A DNA stretch of 64,000 nucleotides from UBA1181 sp045226255. Its GTDB lineage: Bacteria; Bacteroidota; Bacteroidia; Bacteroidales; Paludibacteraceae. Position 1 is the stretch's first letter. Every line of letters starts with the position of its first letter. The notes under the pieces were generated by a model. That model ran no database searches and had not been told where the DNA came from. It was given only the letters and a program-made list of their open reading frames with translations. Shown here one piece after another: positions 15,737 through 25,388 of the stretch. The stretch lies in NCBI GenBank assembly GCA_045226255.1, contig JBGVCG010000002.1, positions 1 to 64,000 of the forward strand. Direction: 5' to 3'. The position numbers and the translations under genes are program-made.

Positions 15737-17689
15737 ATGAGAGACATGAAACGTTGCTTGATTGTGGTCTTTATGTGGATTGTTGGCGCACAGTTTTTGA
15801 CTGCGCAAAATACTGATCCGGTTCTTTTTACGGTTAAAAGCCTTGGAGACGAGTATTTGGAGGAGGTTACCAAGTCTGAATTCGAGTACATATATCGAAA
15901 AAATAATTCCAACTCCACAGTGGAGAAAAAGTCTTTGAAGGAGTATCTGCAACTTTTCATCGATTTCAAGTTGAAGGTGATGGATGCGAAGCTTATGTGG
16001 CTCGACCGCTCGGAATCATACAAGAGGGAACTTGCCACATATGAGGCGCAGTTGACATTGCCATATATGCGCGATTCCTTGATGGAGGAGGAGTTGGCTC
16101 GAGAGGCGTATGACCGTGCCGCCTATGATGTTTATGCATCTCATATTTTGGTCTCCATGGAGGGTAAAGACGATCAGGATACTGCAGCGGCTTTCGCTAA
16201 GATAAATGATATCTATGGACAGTTGGAGAAAGGAGCCTCTTTCTCGGAATTGGCGAAGAAATACTCGGATTGTCCATCTAAACGTGATGGCGGTGATTTG
16301 GGCGTGGTTGGTCCGTTCGTCACCGTTTACCCTTTTGAGAATGCGGTGTACGCCACGAAGGTCGGATCGTACAGTAAACCTTTTAGGACAAGATTCGGCT
16401 ACCATATCGTGAAGGTGACGAATAAGAAACCTCATGTGGTGGATGTGCGTTACTCCCAGATTGTCTTGGATGATTCCGTGGCGATGAAGGACGGATTCGC
16501 GGATAAATTATGTGAGCAGTTGAACGCAGGAAAGGTGAAGTTCGCAGACATGGTGAAGAAGTATTCCATCGATACTGCATCTGTGAAAAAGAAAGGTGAT
16601 GCAGGATATTTGTCCGATCAACCTTATATTCCTCCATACTTCTCTACTATGCTTCTCCAAATTGGTCAGACAGGGAAGTATGTGGTTTTGAAATCGTTCG
16701 TCACAACTTATATCGTCGTCTTGAAGGAGTTGATCGGAAACAAGCCGTACAACGAGGTGAGAAACGAGTATAGGGCAAAAGTGGCTAAAAGCGATAGGGG
16801 TAATTTGTTGACGGGAAATGTGGATGAACGCCTAAAACAAAAGTACGGATTTAAATTGTATGAGTCTGGTGTTGAACCATTCTATCGCCTTCTTTCGGTG
16901 ACAGATGCGGATGAACTTATGACTGAATATAGGAAGTTGACGGAACCAATGTATGAGTTTAACGGGAATGTCTATTCTCAGGAGGTTTTCCTTCCTTCAT
17001 TTAGGGATTATCGTAGATCGTATAAAATTCGTGATACGATTCCAGCAAAGCAATATCTTGACAGCCGCATTGCCGAATACGTCCGCGATTTATGTTGGGA
17101 AGCTGAGAAATCAGATTTAAGGGCGCGTAACTCGGACTACCGTAATTTGTTGAAGGAATATAGCGATGGCTTGTTGCTCTTTGAGGTTAGTTCACAGAAG
17201 GTGTGGAACAAGGCTGCGAAGGACAAGGAGGGATTGGCTCGTTATTTCACGGAGAATAGGTCGCAATACAAATGGGCGGCTCCTAAGTACAAGGGCGTTG
17301 CGATAAGATGTGTTGACAAACAGACTCTCGACAAGGTGAACAAACTTTTGCCTAAGCTGGCGTTGGATTCTGTTCCGAAAGTGTTGAATCGTGAATTCAA
17401 TAAGGACGGAAAGACCCTTGTGCGGGTAGAAAAAGGATTGTTTGCGGAAGGTGCGAATACGGTTGTGGATCGCCTCGTGTTCAAAAAGAAGGATGCTAGG
17501 CCGGATGATGATGCCTCTTTCTGTACAGTCAAGGGTGATTTGCTCTCCGCTCCGGAATCGTATATGGATGTGAAGGGACCTCTTACTGCCGATTATCAAA
17601 ACTATTTGGAGACAAAATGGGTGAGTGATCTTCGGGATCGCAATGAAGTTCATGTGTTCAACAATGTTCTCGATATGATCCATGAGTAG
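15737..17689 (+). CDS. Periplasmic peptidyl-prolyl isomerase, PpiC/SurA type
   Basis: 650 residues with a signal peptide (hydrophobic LIVVFMWIVGAQF, cleavage near LTAQ); an alternative ATG is at 15746. Two parvulin-type rotamase domains can be read. The first, about residues 134-240, has SHILVSMEG, FSELAKKYSDCPSKRDGGDL and FRTRFGYHIVKV. The second, about 240-330, has YSQIVLDDS, VKKYSIDTASVKKKGDAGYL. The following 300 residues are helical and less conserved. Probably a chaperone for outer-membrane proteins. Its stop overlaps the start of the next gene by 8 bases, so the two are translationally linked. Confidence 0.85.
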   Translation: MRDMKRCLIVVFMWIVGAQFLTAQNTDPVLFTVKSLGDEYLEEVTKSEFEYIYRKNNSNSTVEKKSLKEYLQLFIDFKLKVMDAKLMWLDRSESYKRELATYEAQLTLPYMRDSLMEEELAREAYDRAAYDVYASHILVSMEGKDDQDTAAAFAKINDIYGQLEKGASFSELAKKYSDCPSKRDGGDLGVVGPFVTVYPFENAVYATKVGSYSKPFRTRFGYHIVKVTNKKPHVVDVRYSQIVLDDSVAMKDGFADKLCEQLNAGKVKFADMVKKYSIDTASVKKKGDAGYLSDQPYIPPYFSTMLLQIGQTGKYVVLKSFVTTYIVVLKELIGNKPYNEVRNEYRAKVAKSDRGNLLTGNVDERLKQKYGFKLYESGVEPFYRLLSVTDADELMTEYRKLTEPMYEFNGNVYSQEVFLPSFRDYRRSYKIRDTIPAKQYLDSRIAEYVRDLCWEAEKSDLRARNSDYRNLLKEYSDGLLLFEVSSQKVWNKAAKDKEGLARYFTENRSQYKWAAPKYKGVAIRCVDKQTLDKVNKLLPKLALDSVPKVLNREFNKDGKTLVRVEKGLFAEGANTVVDRLVFKKKDARPDDDASFCTVKGDLLSAPESYMDVKGPLTADYQNYLETKWVSDLRDRNEVHVFNNVLDMIHE

Positions 17690-18575
17690 AATGGGTAAAT
17701 CATATTTTGTGCCTAAGAGCTTGTGCAGAATCGTTGGGGGCTTAGCGCTCCTATCCATGATGCTGTGCACATTCTCCTCTTGCGATTTTTTCTCGTCATT
17801 GGTGCGCCGGGACAAGGTGGTTGCCGAAGTTGTGGGTAAGCGATTGACGGAAGAGGAATTGTATAGGAATCTTGACTTGACAGGGTTGAGCGCATCCGAT
17901 AGTGCAGGTGCTATTGATTTGTATGTGAGGGATTGGGCCTCAAGCAATCTGATGTATGAGTTAGCCCGTGATGAGTTCTCGGGTAACAAGGAGATCGATT
18001 CGTTGGTGGAGAGCTATAGGCAATCGTTGTATGTTTACGAGTACGAACTGCGTCTGATCAAAGAACATTTGTCGACGCAAATTACAGATGATCAGATTTT
18101 CACATACTATAAAGAAAATTCTTCGTTATTCTATTTGCAGGAGCCTTTGTTGAAGGGTGTCGCGCTGACGGTCTTGAATAAATCTCCGGACTATCAGGTC
18201 ATAAAATTGTTGATGGAATCGCCCAGCGATGGCAACATGGATATGATCGAGTCCTATAGCGTTAAGAATGCCGCCAAGTTTGACCATTTCACGAATACAT
18301 GGAATCTTTTCTCGGAGGTGCAGAAAAGGTGTCCGTTGCCGATTCACGAGGTGGATTTCAAGGGGAAGACGCTATATACGGAGACGGATTCCGTACGCAC
18401 AGTCTTTCTTTATGTGTCGGAATGTGTTTCGGCGGGAGATATGCAGCCGTTTGAGTTCGCGAAGAGTAGAATCCGCTCCATTTTGACGGAGCAGAGGAAG
18501 ACGGGATACCTCCGTTCTTATCGGAATGAGTTGTATGAGAGGGGGTTGTCGAATGGCTCAGTGAAAAGATATTAG
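17682..18575 (+). CDS. SurA-N-like lipoprotein without rotamase domain
   Basis: 297 residues. The signal peptide ends in the lipobox CTFSSC (Cys34 if the start is 17682). A second ATG at 17691 lies just past the upstream stop and would give a shorter signal peptide. The mature part begins VVAEVVGKRLTEEELYRNL, the pattern at the N-terminus of SurA/PpiD chaperone domains, and continues as helices with DDQIFTYYKENSSLF. No PpiC domain (no FSELA/GGDLG motifs) is visible, so it is likely a chaperone-like lipoprotein rather than an isomerase. Middle gene of a three-gene PpiC/SurA set. Confidence 0.75.
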   Translation: MSRMGKSYFVPKSLCRIVGGLALLSMMLCTFSSCDFFSSLVRRDKVVAEVVGKRLTEEELYRNLDLTGLSASDSAGAIDLYVRDWASSNLMYELARDEFSGNKEIDSLVESYRQSLYVYEYELRLIKEHLSTQITDDQIFTYYKENSSLFYLQEPLLKGVALTVLNKSPDYQVIKLLMESPSDGNMDMIESYSVKNAAKFDHFTNTWNLFSEVQKRCPLPIHEVDFKGKTLYTETDSVRTVFLYVSECVSAGDMQPFEFAKSRIRSILTEQRKTGYLRSYRNELYERGLSNGSVKRY

Positions 18576-18577
18576 AG

Positions 18578-19930
18578 ATGATTATGAGTAATAGATTCAT
18601 TCAAATTTTTTTGTGTTCTACTTTGTTCCTTACATCGGCGATGGGGGCTAGTGTTATTGATGAAGTTGCCTGGGTCGTTGGAGACGAGGCGATTTTGTTG
18701 TCCGATGTGGAGGAGTATAGGCAACGGATGAGGTATGAGGGGACAACTGTTGAGGGTGACCCGTATTGCTACATCCCGGAGCAGTTGGCTCTCCAGAAAC
18801 TTTATTTGGATCAGGCGAAGATAGATAGTATCTCTGCGGATAGCAAGACCGTGTCCAATCAGGTGGAGATGAGGATTAACTATTTGATAGCTCAAGTCGG
18901 TTCACGCGAGAAGGTCGAGGAATATTTCAATCAGGATATCGCTTCCTTGCGGGAGGAACTCACGGAAATGGTTTCCAATCAGCAAATCATTCAACAGATG
19001 CAACGTAAGATCATCGGAGATGCTAAGGTTACACCTGCTGAGGTGAAGAAATTCTTCAAAAGTCTGCCCGATGACAGTATCCCTGAGATACCGACACAGG
19101 TTGAGGTGCAGTTGTTGACTGTTGCTCCTTCTGTAAGCAAGAAATCGATCGAGGAGGTGAAGGCAAAACTACGTAGCTTCAAGGATCGTGTGGATTCGAA
19201 GGAGACAGAGTTCTCCACCCTGGCGATTCTCTATTCTGAGGATAAGGAGTCGGCGAAACGAGGCGGTGAATTAGGCTTTATGGGACGTGGCCAGCTTGTG
19301 CCGGAATTTGCGGATGTGGCCTTCTCTTTGCATGACGCTTCCCGGGTGTCGAAAGTGGTGGAGACCGAATTTGGATTCCATGTGATTCAGTTGATAGAGA
19401 AAAGCGGAGACAAGGTGAACGTCCGTCACATCCTGATGAAACCAAAATCCTCGTTGGAGGAGAAAAACAACGCAATGGCTCGCCTTGATAGTATTGTGTC
19501 CGTCCTGGATAATGGCGTGATGACTTTCGAGGAGGCTGTTTCCTTGTATTCAGTGGACAAGGGAAGTAAGAACAGCTTGGGATTGCTGATGAACCAAAAG
19601 ACAGGATCGTCTAAATTCCAGATGAGTGAATTGCCTCAGGATATCGCCAAAGCGGTGTATCGTCTGAACCAAGGAGAGGTGACTAGTCCTTTCATGATGG
19701 TCGATTCCAAGGGAAATGAGGTCTTCGCAATCGCTAAGGTTAAGACGTTGGTGAAGGCGCACAAGGCGAATGTGGAGGATGACTTCATGGTGATAAAGGC
19801 GGCATACCAGGAGCAGAAAAACAGCGAACTGCTGAAGGATTGGGTGCTGGAAAAACAAAAGTCTATTTATGTGAAGATAGATCCGAAGTGGCGTAATTGT
19901 GATTTCCAATATCCAGGTTGGGTCAAGTAA
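18578..19930 (+). CDS. surA: SurA-like periplasmic peptidyl-prolyl isomerase
   Basis: 450 residues (a second ATG at 18584 is possible), signal peptide ending near SAMGA. It has the SurA-N chaperone domain (VIDEVAWVVGDEAILLSDVE ... LALQKLYLDQAKIDSI), then two parvulin domains. The first has QVEVQLLTVAP, FSTLAILYSEDKESAKRGGE and GFMGRGQLVPEF; the second has VRHILMKPK, FEEAVSLYSVDKGSK. SurA escorts unfolded beta-barrel proteins to the BAM complex. Starts two bases after the preceding lipoprotein gene and is followed 12 bases later by the OstA-like gene. Confidence 0.88.
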   Translation: MIMSNRFIQIFLCSTLFLTSAMGASVIDEVAWVVGDEAILLSDVEEYRQRMRYEGTTVEGDPYCYIPEQLALQKLYLDQAKIDSISADSKTVSNQVEMRINYLIAQVGSREKVEEYFNQDIASLREELTEMVSNQQIIQQMQRKIIGDAKVTPAEVKKFFKSLPDDSIPEIPTQVEVQLLTVAPSVSKKSIEEVKAKLRSFKDRVDSKETEFSTLAILYSEDKESAKRGGELGFMGRGQLVPEFADVAFSLHDASRVSKVVETEFGFHVIQLIEKSGDKVNVRHILMKPKSSLEEKNNAMARLDSIVSVLDNGVMTFEEAVSLYSVDKGSKNSLGLLMNQKTGSSKFQMSELPQDIAKAVYRLNQGEVTSPFMMVDSKGNEVFAIAKVKTLVKAHKANVEDDFMVIKAAYQEQKNSELLKDWVLEKQKSIYVKIDPKWRNCDFQYPGWVK

Positions 19931-19942
19931 GTTCCTCTTGTT

Positions 19943-21442
19943 ATGAAACGATTTGGGTTAACTTTTTTGGCGATTCTTCTCTTCCTGTCCGCTTCCTCGG
20001 AGACAAGGAATGTTATTCTTGAACAATGTGACGTGCTCTCGTTCGACAAGTCTACGGGAGCTCAGTACCAGGTGCTGAAGGGTAATGTGAGGTTCCGTCA
20101 TGAGAGTGCCCTGATGTATTGTGACAGTGCGTATTTCTATGATACAAACAACTCGTTCGACGCATTTGGTCACGTGAGGGTGGTGGATAAGAATTCGACG
20201 TTGACCGCCGAGAAGATGTTCTATGACGGAAACACCACCTTGATGAGGGTTCGCAATAATGTAGTCGTGAACAATGAGGGTACGACACTGTCCACCAATT
20301 CTTTGGACTTCTATAGGGACAAGAATTATGGGTATTATATTGGCGGAGGAAAAATCGTTGACCCTGAATATGATTTGGTTTCCCAGAAAGGATATTATTA
20401 CCCGGACTCTAAAACTTATTTCTTTAAAACAGATGTTTTGCTGACAAGTCCGGACTATGTCATTAAGAGTGATTCCTTGCAGTTTAACAACGAGACGGGT
20501 AAGGTGGTCTTGGTCGGTCCCTCTACTGTGGAGGAGAAGGATTATACCATATACACGACGAATGCTTGGATGAATAAAAAAACAAAGTTGGGTAAGTTGT
20601 ATGACTATTCTGTCATCGTCTCCAAGGATGGCCAGCGTTTGACGGCGGATTCCATCTATTACGACATGAACCTCGAGATTGCGAAGGCATATCATAATGT
20701 AGATGCGGAAGACTCTTCGCAAAAAGCCATCGCACGTGGTAGCTATGCGGAGTTCTGGAAGAAGTCGCCCTCGAAAGGATTTATCACGGGTCATCCTTAT
20801 GTGATTGATTATTCAGACAAGGACTCTTTGTTCCTGTCGGGAGATACGATATTTGGACTGGAATTGGATTCCAGCAGGAGTGAGGTGCGTGCCTATCGTC
20901 ATGTGAGGTTTTACCGCAAAGACATGCAAGGGAAATGTGATTCCATGGTCTACTCATCGAATGATTCTATTCTGTCGATGTATGGGGAGCCTGTCATATG
21001 GAGCGAGGAGAGCCAGTTGACGGGAGATCAAATCGATATTTACATGAAAAACCAGAAAGCTGATCATATTCACATCAAGAAGAATGCGTTGATTGTCCAG
21101 TATGAGGATGAGGACATGTTCAATCAGCTTTCGGGGAAGGAGTCGATGGCATATGTGAAAAACAATAGGTTGACACGTGTTGACATGTTGGGGGAAGCCA
21201 TTTCCATCTATTATTCGAAAGATGATTCGAATGCGTTGGTGGGGGTCAACAAGGCGAAAGGTAATGCCATGTCCATCTTCATGAAGAGAAATAAGAAGGT
21301 CGATAAGATATTGATGACACCTGATTCCGAAGGTGTTCTGTATCCGCCACTGAGGATCCCTGACGAAGAGAAACGATTGAGTAAATTCAAGTGGCTTGAG
21401 GATCAAAGGCCAAAGAACAAGGACGATATTTTTACCTGGTAA
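19943..21442 (+). CDS. OstA-like (LptA/LptD N-terminal type) protein
   Basis: 499 residues with a short signal peptide (LTFLAILLFLSASS). Repeating beta-jellyroll units of the OstA/LptA type are plain: LSFDKSTGAQYQVLKGNVRF, YCDSAYFYDTNNSFDAFGHV, LTAEKMFYDGNTTLMRVRNN, SNSLDFYRD-type repeats, DSLQFNNETGKVVLVGPS and ADSIYYDMNLEIAKAYHN. LptA-like proteins form the periplasmic bridge carrying LPS to LptD. The long Bacteroidota form here probably acts in the same route. Sits directly after surA and before a TonB-dependent receptor. Confidence 0.8.
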   Translation: MKRFGLTFLAILLFLSASSETRNVILEQCDVLSFDKSTGAQYQVLKGNVRFRHESALMYCDSAYFYDTNNSFDAFGHVRVVDKNSTLTAEKMFYDGNTTLMRVRNNVVVNNEGTTLSTNSLDFYRDKNYGYYIGGGKIVDPEYDLVSQKGYYYPDSKTYFFKTDVLLTSPDYVIKSDSLQFNNETGKVVLVGPSTVEEKDYTIYTTNAWMNKKTKLGKLYDYSVIVSKDGQRLTADSIYYDMNLEIAKAYHNVDAEDSSQKAIARGSYAEFWKKSPSKGFITGHPYVIDYSDKDSLFLSGDTIFGLELDSSRSEVRAYRHVRFYRKDMQGKCDSMVYSSNDSILSMYGEPVIWSEESQLTGDQIDIYMKNQKADHIHIKKNALIVQYEDEDMFNQLSGKESMAYVKNNRLTRVDMLGEAISIYYSKDDSNALVGVNKAKGNAMSIFMKRNKKVDKILMTPDSEGVLYPPLRIPDEEKRLSKFKWLEDQRPKNKDDIFTW

Positions 21443-21454
21443 GTGTGTTGCGTT

Positions 21455-23875
21455 ATGTGGCGTTTATTCTCTCTGATAGTGTTTTGTTGGTGTTTCCCTT
21501 GGATATGTTTATCTGAAGGACATGTGGTGGTCGGCTCTGTGTTGGATGCCGAGGGAGGACCATTGCCACAAGCTGATGTGGAGGAGAAACGCTTAGGAAT
21601 AGGCACCTTTTGCGATGACGGAGGTCATTTTCATCTGGAAATCCCTTCCTCCGATACAATCCGTACGGTTGAACTGCACTTTTCGTCTTTAGGATACCAA
21701 TCTTATGTTAAGGTTGTGCCATTGGATCGGGATACTGTCACCGTTCGTGTCTCCTTGAAGGACAAGTCGGATCTGATCGGGCAGGTGGATGTCGTGGGTG
21801 TCTCCAAGCAGGAGAATTTCGTTGAAAAGCTTAATGTGGATGTGGCGAAGTCCATTCCTGATGTGAGCGGTGATGGCATAAGCAGTATGATCTCCTCATT
21901 TTCTGGCGTTTCGTCCACCAATGAGTTGAGTTCACAGTATTCAGTGCGAGGAGGAAATTATGACGAGAATTGTGTCTACGTTAACTCCATTGAGGTTTAT
22001 CGCCCATTGCTGATACGAAGTGGCGAGCAGGAGGGCCTTAGTTTTGTGAACTCGGATATGGTTGAGTCTGTCGCCTTCTCTTCTGGTGGTTTTTCTCCTG
22101 AGTACGGGGACAAGATGTCGTCCGTGTTGGACATAAAATACAAGACCCCGACTAAATTCGAAGGGTCTGCTTCTATCAGTTTTTTGGGTGCGTCCGCATA
22201 TGTTGGAAGTTCTTCCAAACGCTTTTCGCAGATGCATGGTTTCCGATACAAGACCTCTTCCTATTTGCTCAATACGTTGGAGACAGAGGGAGAGTACAAT
22301 CCGAGGTTCTTGGATTATCAGACTTACATGACTCTCCGTGTCACACCTAAGAGTAAACTTTCCTTCTTGGGTAATCTCTCAAGAAACAAGTATGAGTTTG
22401 TCCCTAAGTTGCGCAGTACCAACATCTGTACGATGGCGGACATGGGGAATGCCAAAACGGTCGAATTCCACTTCGATGGGCAAGAGATGGATTTATTCTC
22501 CACCATGTCGGGTGCTTTGACGTTCTCGTATACCCCAAGTTCTTCCCTCTCGTTGGACTTCATTGGTTCCTCTTTCCGTTCTATGGAGCGTGTCTCGTAT
22601 GATATTGCCAGTGCCTACTGGATCGGTGCATTGGGCACGAAGGCGTGGGGAAGCGAGATGAACGATGGTGTGGGAACTTTCCATGAATATTCGAGAAACA
22701 CGTTTGATGGAACGGTTTCCAACCTCTCCCATATCGGTACTTTGAAGTTGAAGAAAAACACGGTCAAGTGGGGACTTTCATACCAACTCGAAAACATGGG
22801 AGAATCTGTGAGCGAGTGGGAGATGCGGGACTCTGCGGGTTATTCCCTGCCGATCAACCCTGATCGGTTGATTTTGTATAAAAGCCTATATGCGGATGTG
22901 AGTGAGATCTCTCACCGATTCTCTGGTTTTGCGCAAGATTCCTACACGTTACGCTCGGCTAGGGGTCGGATTGTGCTTTTGGGAGGAGTCAGGTTCTCCT
23001 ATTGGAGTTTCAATGATCAGCTGAGTGTCAGTCCTCGAGCCTCTATGGCGTGGTTCCCGAACAAAAGTTCATGGGCATTCCGTTTTGCCACGGGTATTTA
23101 CCATCAGGCGATGCTTTTCAAGGAGGTGAAGAAAATTGTGGAGGAGGATGGCAATCGTGTCGTCTACTTGAATCGGGATGTGAAATCCCCTCGTTCCTCC
23201 CAAATCATTTTGGCCTCGGACTATTATTTCAAGAAGTGGGGTCGCCCTTTTAAACTGACAGGAGAACTATATTACAAATACATCGACAGAATCATTCCTT
23301 ATCAGGTGGATAACATGAAAATCACCTATCGGGGAGAGAATTGTGCGGATGGTTTCTCCTTCGGGGGCGATGTCAAATTGTTTGGCGAATTTGTGCCTGG
23401 AACGGATTCATGGATCTCTGTTTCCCTGATGAACACCAAAGAGAATGTGTACGGAGACGGACGTGGTTATTTGCCTAGGCCTACCGATCAACGATTTAAT
23501 ATTTCTCTGTTTTTCCAGGATTATTTCCCTGGATATGATAAACTTAAGGTTAATGTCAAGATGGCATGGGCGGATGGGTATCCTTTCCGTCCTCCAGGCT
23601 CGTCGCAGTGTGATGATATTCTCCGTATACCCAATTATAGGCGTTTCGACCTAGGAGTTTCCTATCAACTGAAACGAGGCGTTGATTCGATTATGGCGAG
23701 ACCATTTTTCGCATGGATGAAGGTGTTCTCCATCAATTTGGATGTGTTCAATCTATTGGACATAAAGAATGTGAGCACGTACTATTGGGTGCCAACGGCG
23801 GATGGTCGACAATACGCTGTGCCTAATTATCTGACGGGAAGGCTGTTCAACCTGCGTCTGGCAGTGGATTTTTAA
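21455..23875 (+). CDS. TonB-dependent receptor with carboxypeptidase-like N-domain
   Basis: 806 residues from the ATG at 21455; the GTG at 21443 directly after the OstA stop is a less likely start. Signal peptide, then a carboxypeptidase-regulatory-like domain (VVVGSVLDAEGGPLPQADV ... HFSSLGYQSYVKVV). The plug domain follows (ISSMISSFSGVSS, SQYSVRGGNYDENCVYVN, MVESVAFSSGGFSPEYGDKM), and a 22-strand barrel ends in FNLRLAVDF with the terminal aromatic. Ligand unknown. Its place after surA and the OstA-like gene suggests a conserved envelope gene rather than a nutrient locus. Confidence 0.87.
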   Translation: MWRLFSLIVFCWCFPWICLSEGHVVVGSVLDAEGGPLPQADVEEKRLGIGTFCDDGGHFHLEIPSSDTIRTVELHFSSLGYQSYVKVVPLDRDTVTVRVSLKDKSDLIGQVDVVGVSKQENFVEKLNVDVAKSIPDVSGDGISSMISSFSGVSSTNELSSQYSVRGGNYDENCVYVNSIEVYRPLLIRSGEQEGLSFVNSDMVESVAFSSGGFSPEYGDKMSSVLDIKYKTPTKFEGSASISFLGASAYVGSSSKRFSQMHGFRYKTSSYLLNTLETEGEYNPRFLDYQTYMTLRVTPKSKLSFLGNLSRNKYEFVPKLRSTNICTMADMGNAKTVEFHFDGQEMDLFSTMSGALTFSYTPSSSLSLDFIGSSFRSMERVSYDIASAYWIGALGTKAWGSEMNDGVGTFHEYSRNTFDGTVSNLSHIGTLKLKKNTVKWGLSYQLENMGESVSEWEMRDSAGYSLPINPDRLILYKSLYADVSEISHRFSGFAQDSYTLRSARGRIVLLGGVRFSYWSFNDQLSVSPRASMAWFPNKSSWAFRFATGIYHQAMLFKEVKKIVEEDGNRVVYLNRDVKSPRSSQIILASDYYFKKWGRPFKLTGELYYKYIDRIIPYQVDNMKITYRGENCADGFSFGGDVKLFGEFVPGTDSWISVSLMNTKENVYGDGRGYLPRPTDQRFNISLFFQDYFPGYDKLKVNVKMAWADGYPFRPPGSSQCDDILRIPNYRRFDLGVSYQLKRGVDSIMARPFFAWMKVFSINLDVFNLLDIKNVSTYYWVPTADGRQYAVPNYLTGRLFNLRLAVDF

Positions 23876-23918
23876 ATGTAGATAGATGTTTTTAAGGGAT
23901 TTGCCCGATATATAGATT

Positions 23919-25340
23919 ATGATGGAAGAAAAAAAATTAAAGAATTATTCGTTCTCTTTGGTCGCATTGACCACTTTGTTTTTCATGTGGGGTTTCATCA
24001 CTTGCTTGAATGATATCCTTATCCCCTATTTGAAAGGTGTGTTTGATTTGTCGCAGTTTGAGGCCACGTTGGTGCAATTGGCTTTTTTCTTTGCCTACTT
24101 TGTGGTTTCGTTGGTCTATTTCATAGTCTCCGCCACATTTGGGGACCCCATTCTGAAGATCGGGTATAAGAATACGATTGTGCTAGGTCTATTCATCTCG
24201 GCGGTGGCCTGCTTCCTGTTTTACTGTGAGGCGAATTCCGAGACGCCTGTCTTTGTGGTATTCCTGTTGGCCTTGTTCCTATTAGGCGCCGGATTCACGT
24301 TCCTGCAGATTGCGGCCAATCCGTTGGTGGCTATTTTGGGGTCGCCAGAGACCTCTTCCAGTAGGTTGAACCTCTCCCAAGCCTTCAATTCATTGGGTAC
24401 CACGTTGGCTCCAATCATCGGTGGTGTGCTTATCTTCGACTATTTCTTGGTAGACGGTCAGGGAGCCTCTTCCGTTCGTATTCCTTATCTGGTGTTGGCT
24501 AGTCTGTTGTTGATACTGTGTGGTTTCATCTTCTTCTCGGAGATACCGACCGTTGAGTTGAACGATGACAAGAAGGGCTTGGACCGGTTGGGCGCTTTGC
24601 GTCACCCTCATCTGCGCTATGGTATGATCGGTATCTTCTGCTATGTGGGTGCCGAGGTGGCGATAGGCAGTAACTTGGTCGAATATATGAAGAACTTCCA
24701 CTCCATGAACGAACTGAATGCAAGTAAGTTGCTCACCTTCTATTGGGGTGGTGCGATGATCGGCAGATTCATGGGTTCCATCTCTATGAGTAAGCTGCAT
24801 TTCCAGACGAAATGTATTTTGATGATTCTGTCGGCGGTAGCCTCTTTAGCCCTTATCTTCTGGGTGATCGGGTTGTCTGCGGAGATGTCGTTCAAGCAGT
24901 TTGTCGAATTCTTCTTCGAGATGAAGGTATATTACTTCTTGATATTCTTAGTGCTGAACTTCTTTGTCTTCATATGGGCTAAGTCTATACCTTCCCGCAC
25001 GTTGGGTCTGTTCGCCGTTATGAATATGGCTTTGATCGCATTGATGCTGGCGATGGGTAACGAACTCTCTCTCTGGTCGATTTTGGCGGTTGGTTTGTTC
25101 AACTCCATCATGTTCCCGAACCTGATCACGTTGGCGATCGACGGTTTAGGAAAGTATACCTCACAAGGCTCTTCGTTGTTGGTGATGATGATCTTGGGTG
25201 GTGCGGTAGTGCCACCATTGCAGGGCTTGCTCTCTGATTGCTTCAACGCTCATGCGGCGTTCGCTCTTCCGTTGTTGTGCTACGCTTATCTGGTGTGGTA
25301 TGGCTATGTCGGCTGTAAGAAGCGCAATGAGAAAGAGTAA
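23919..25340 (+). CDS. MFS sugar transporter, glucose/galactose (FucP/GluP) family
   Basis: 473 residues with about 12 transmembrane helices. Family features: LFFMWGFITCLNDILIPYLK in helix one, FFFAYFVVSLVYF, LLGAGFTFLQIAANPLVA and SSRLNLSQAFNSLGTTLAP. Proton-linked uptake of glucose, galactose or fucose across the inner membrane. The next gene encodes a ROK glucokinase (48 bases on), so glucose is the likely substrate. Confidence 0.9.
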   Translation: MMEEKKLKNYSFSLVALTTLFFMWGFITCLNDILIPYLKGVFDLSQFEATLVQLAFFFAYFVVSLVYFIVSATFGDPILKIGYKNTIVLGLFISAVACFLFYCEANSETPVFVVFLLALFLLGAGFTFLQIAANPLVAILGSPETSSSRLNLSQAFNSLGTTLAPIIGGVLIFDYFLVDGQGASSVRIPYLVLASLLLILCGFIFFSEIPTVELNDDKKGLDRLGALRHPHLRYGMIGIFCYVGAEVAIGSNLVEYMKNFHSMNELNASKLLTFYWGGAMIGRFMGSISMSKLHFQTKCILMILSAVASLALIFWVIGLSAEMSFKQFVEFFFEMKVYYFLIFLVLNFFVFIWAKSIPSRTLGLFAVMNMALIALMLAMGNELSLWSILAVGLFNSIMFPNLITLAIDGLGKYTSQGSSLLVMMILGGAVVPPLQGLLSDCFNAHAAFALPLLCYAYLVWYGYVGCKKRNEKE

Positions 25341-25388
25341 TCCTCTATTAATTTGAAATTTAATATATTAACTAATAAACAAAAAGAT

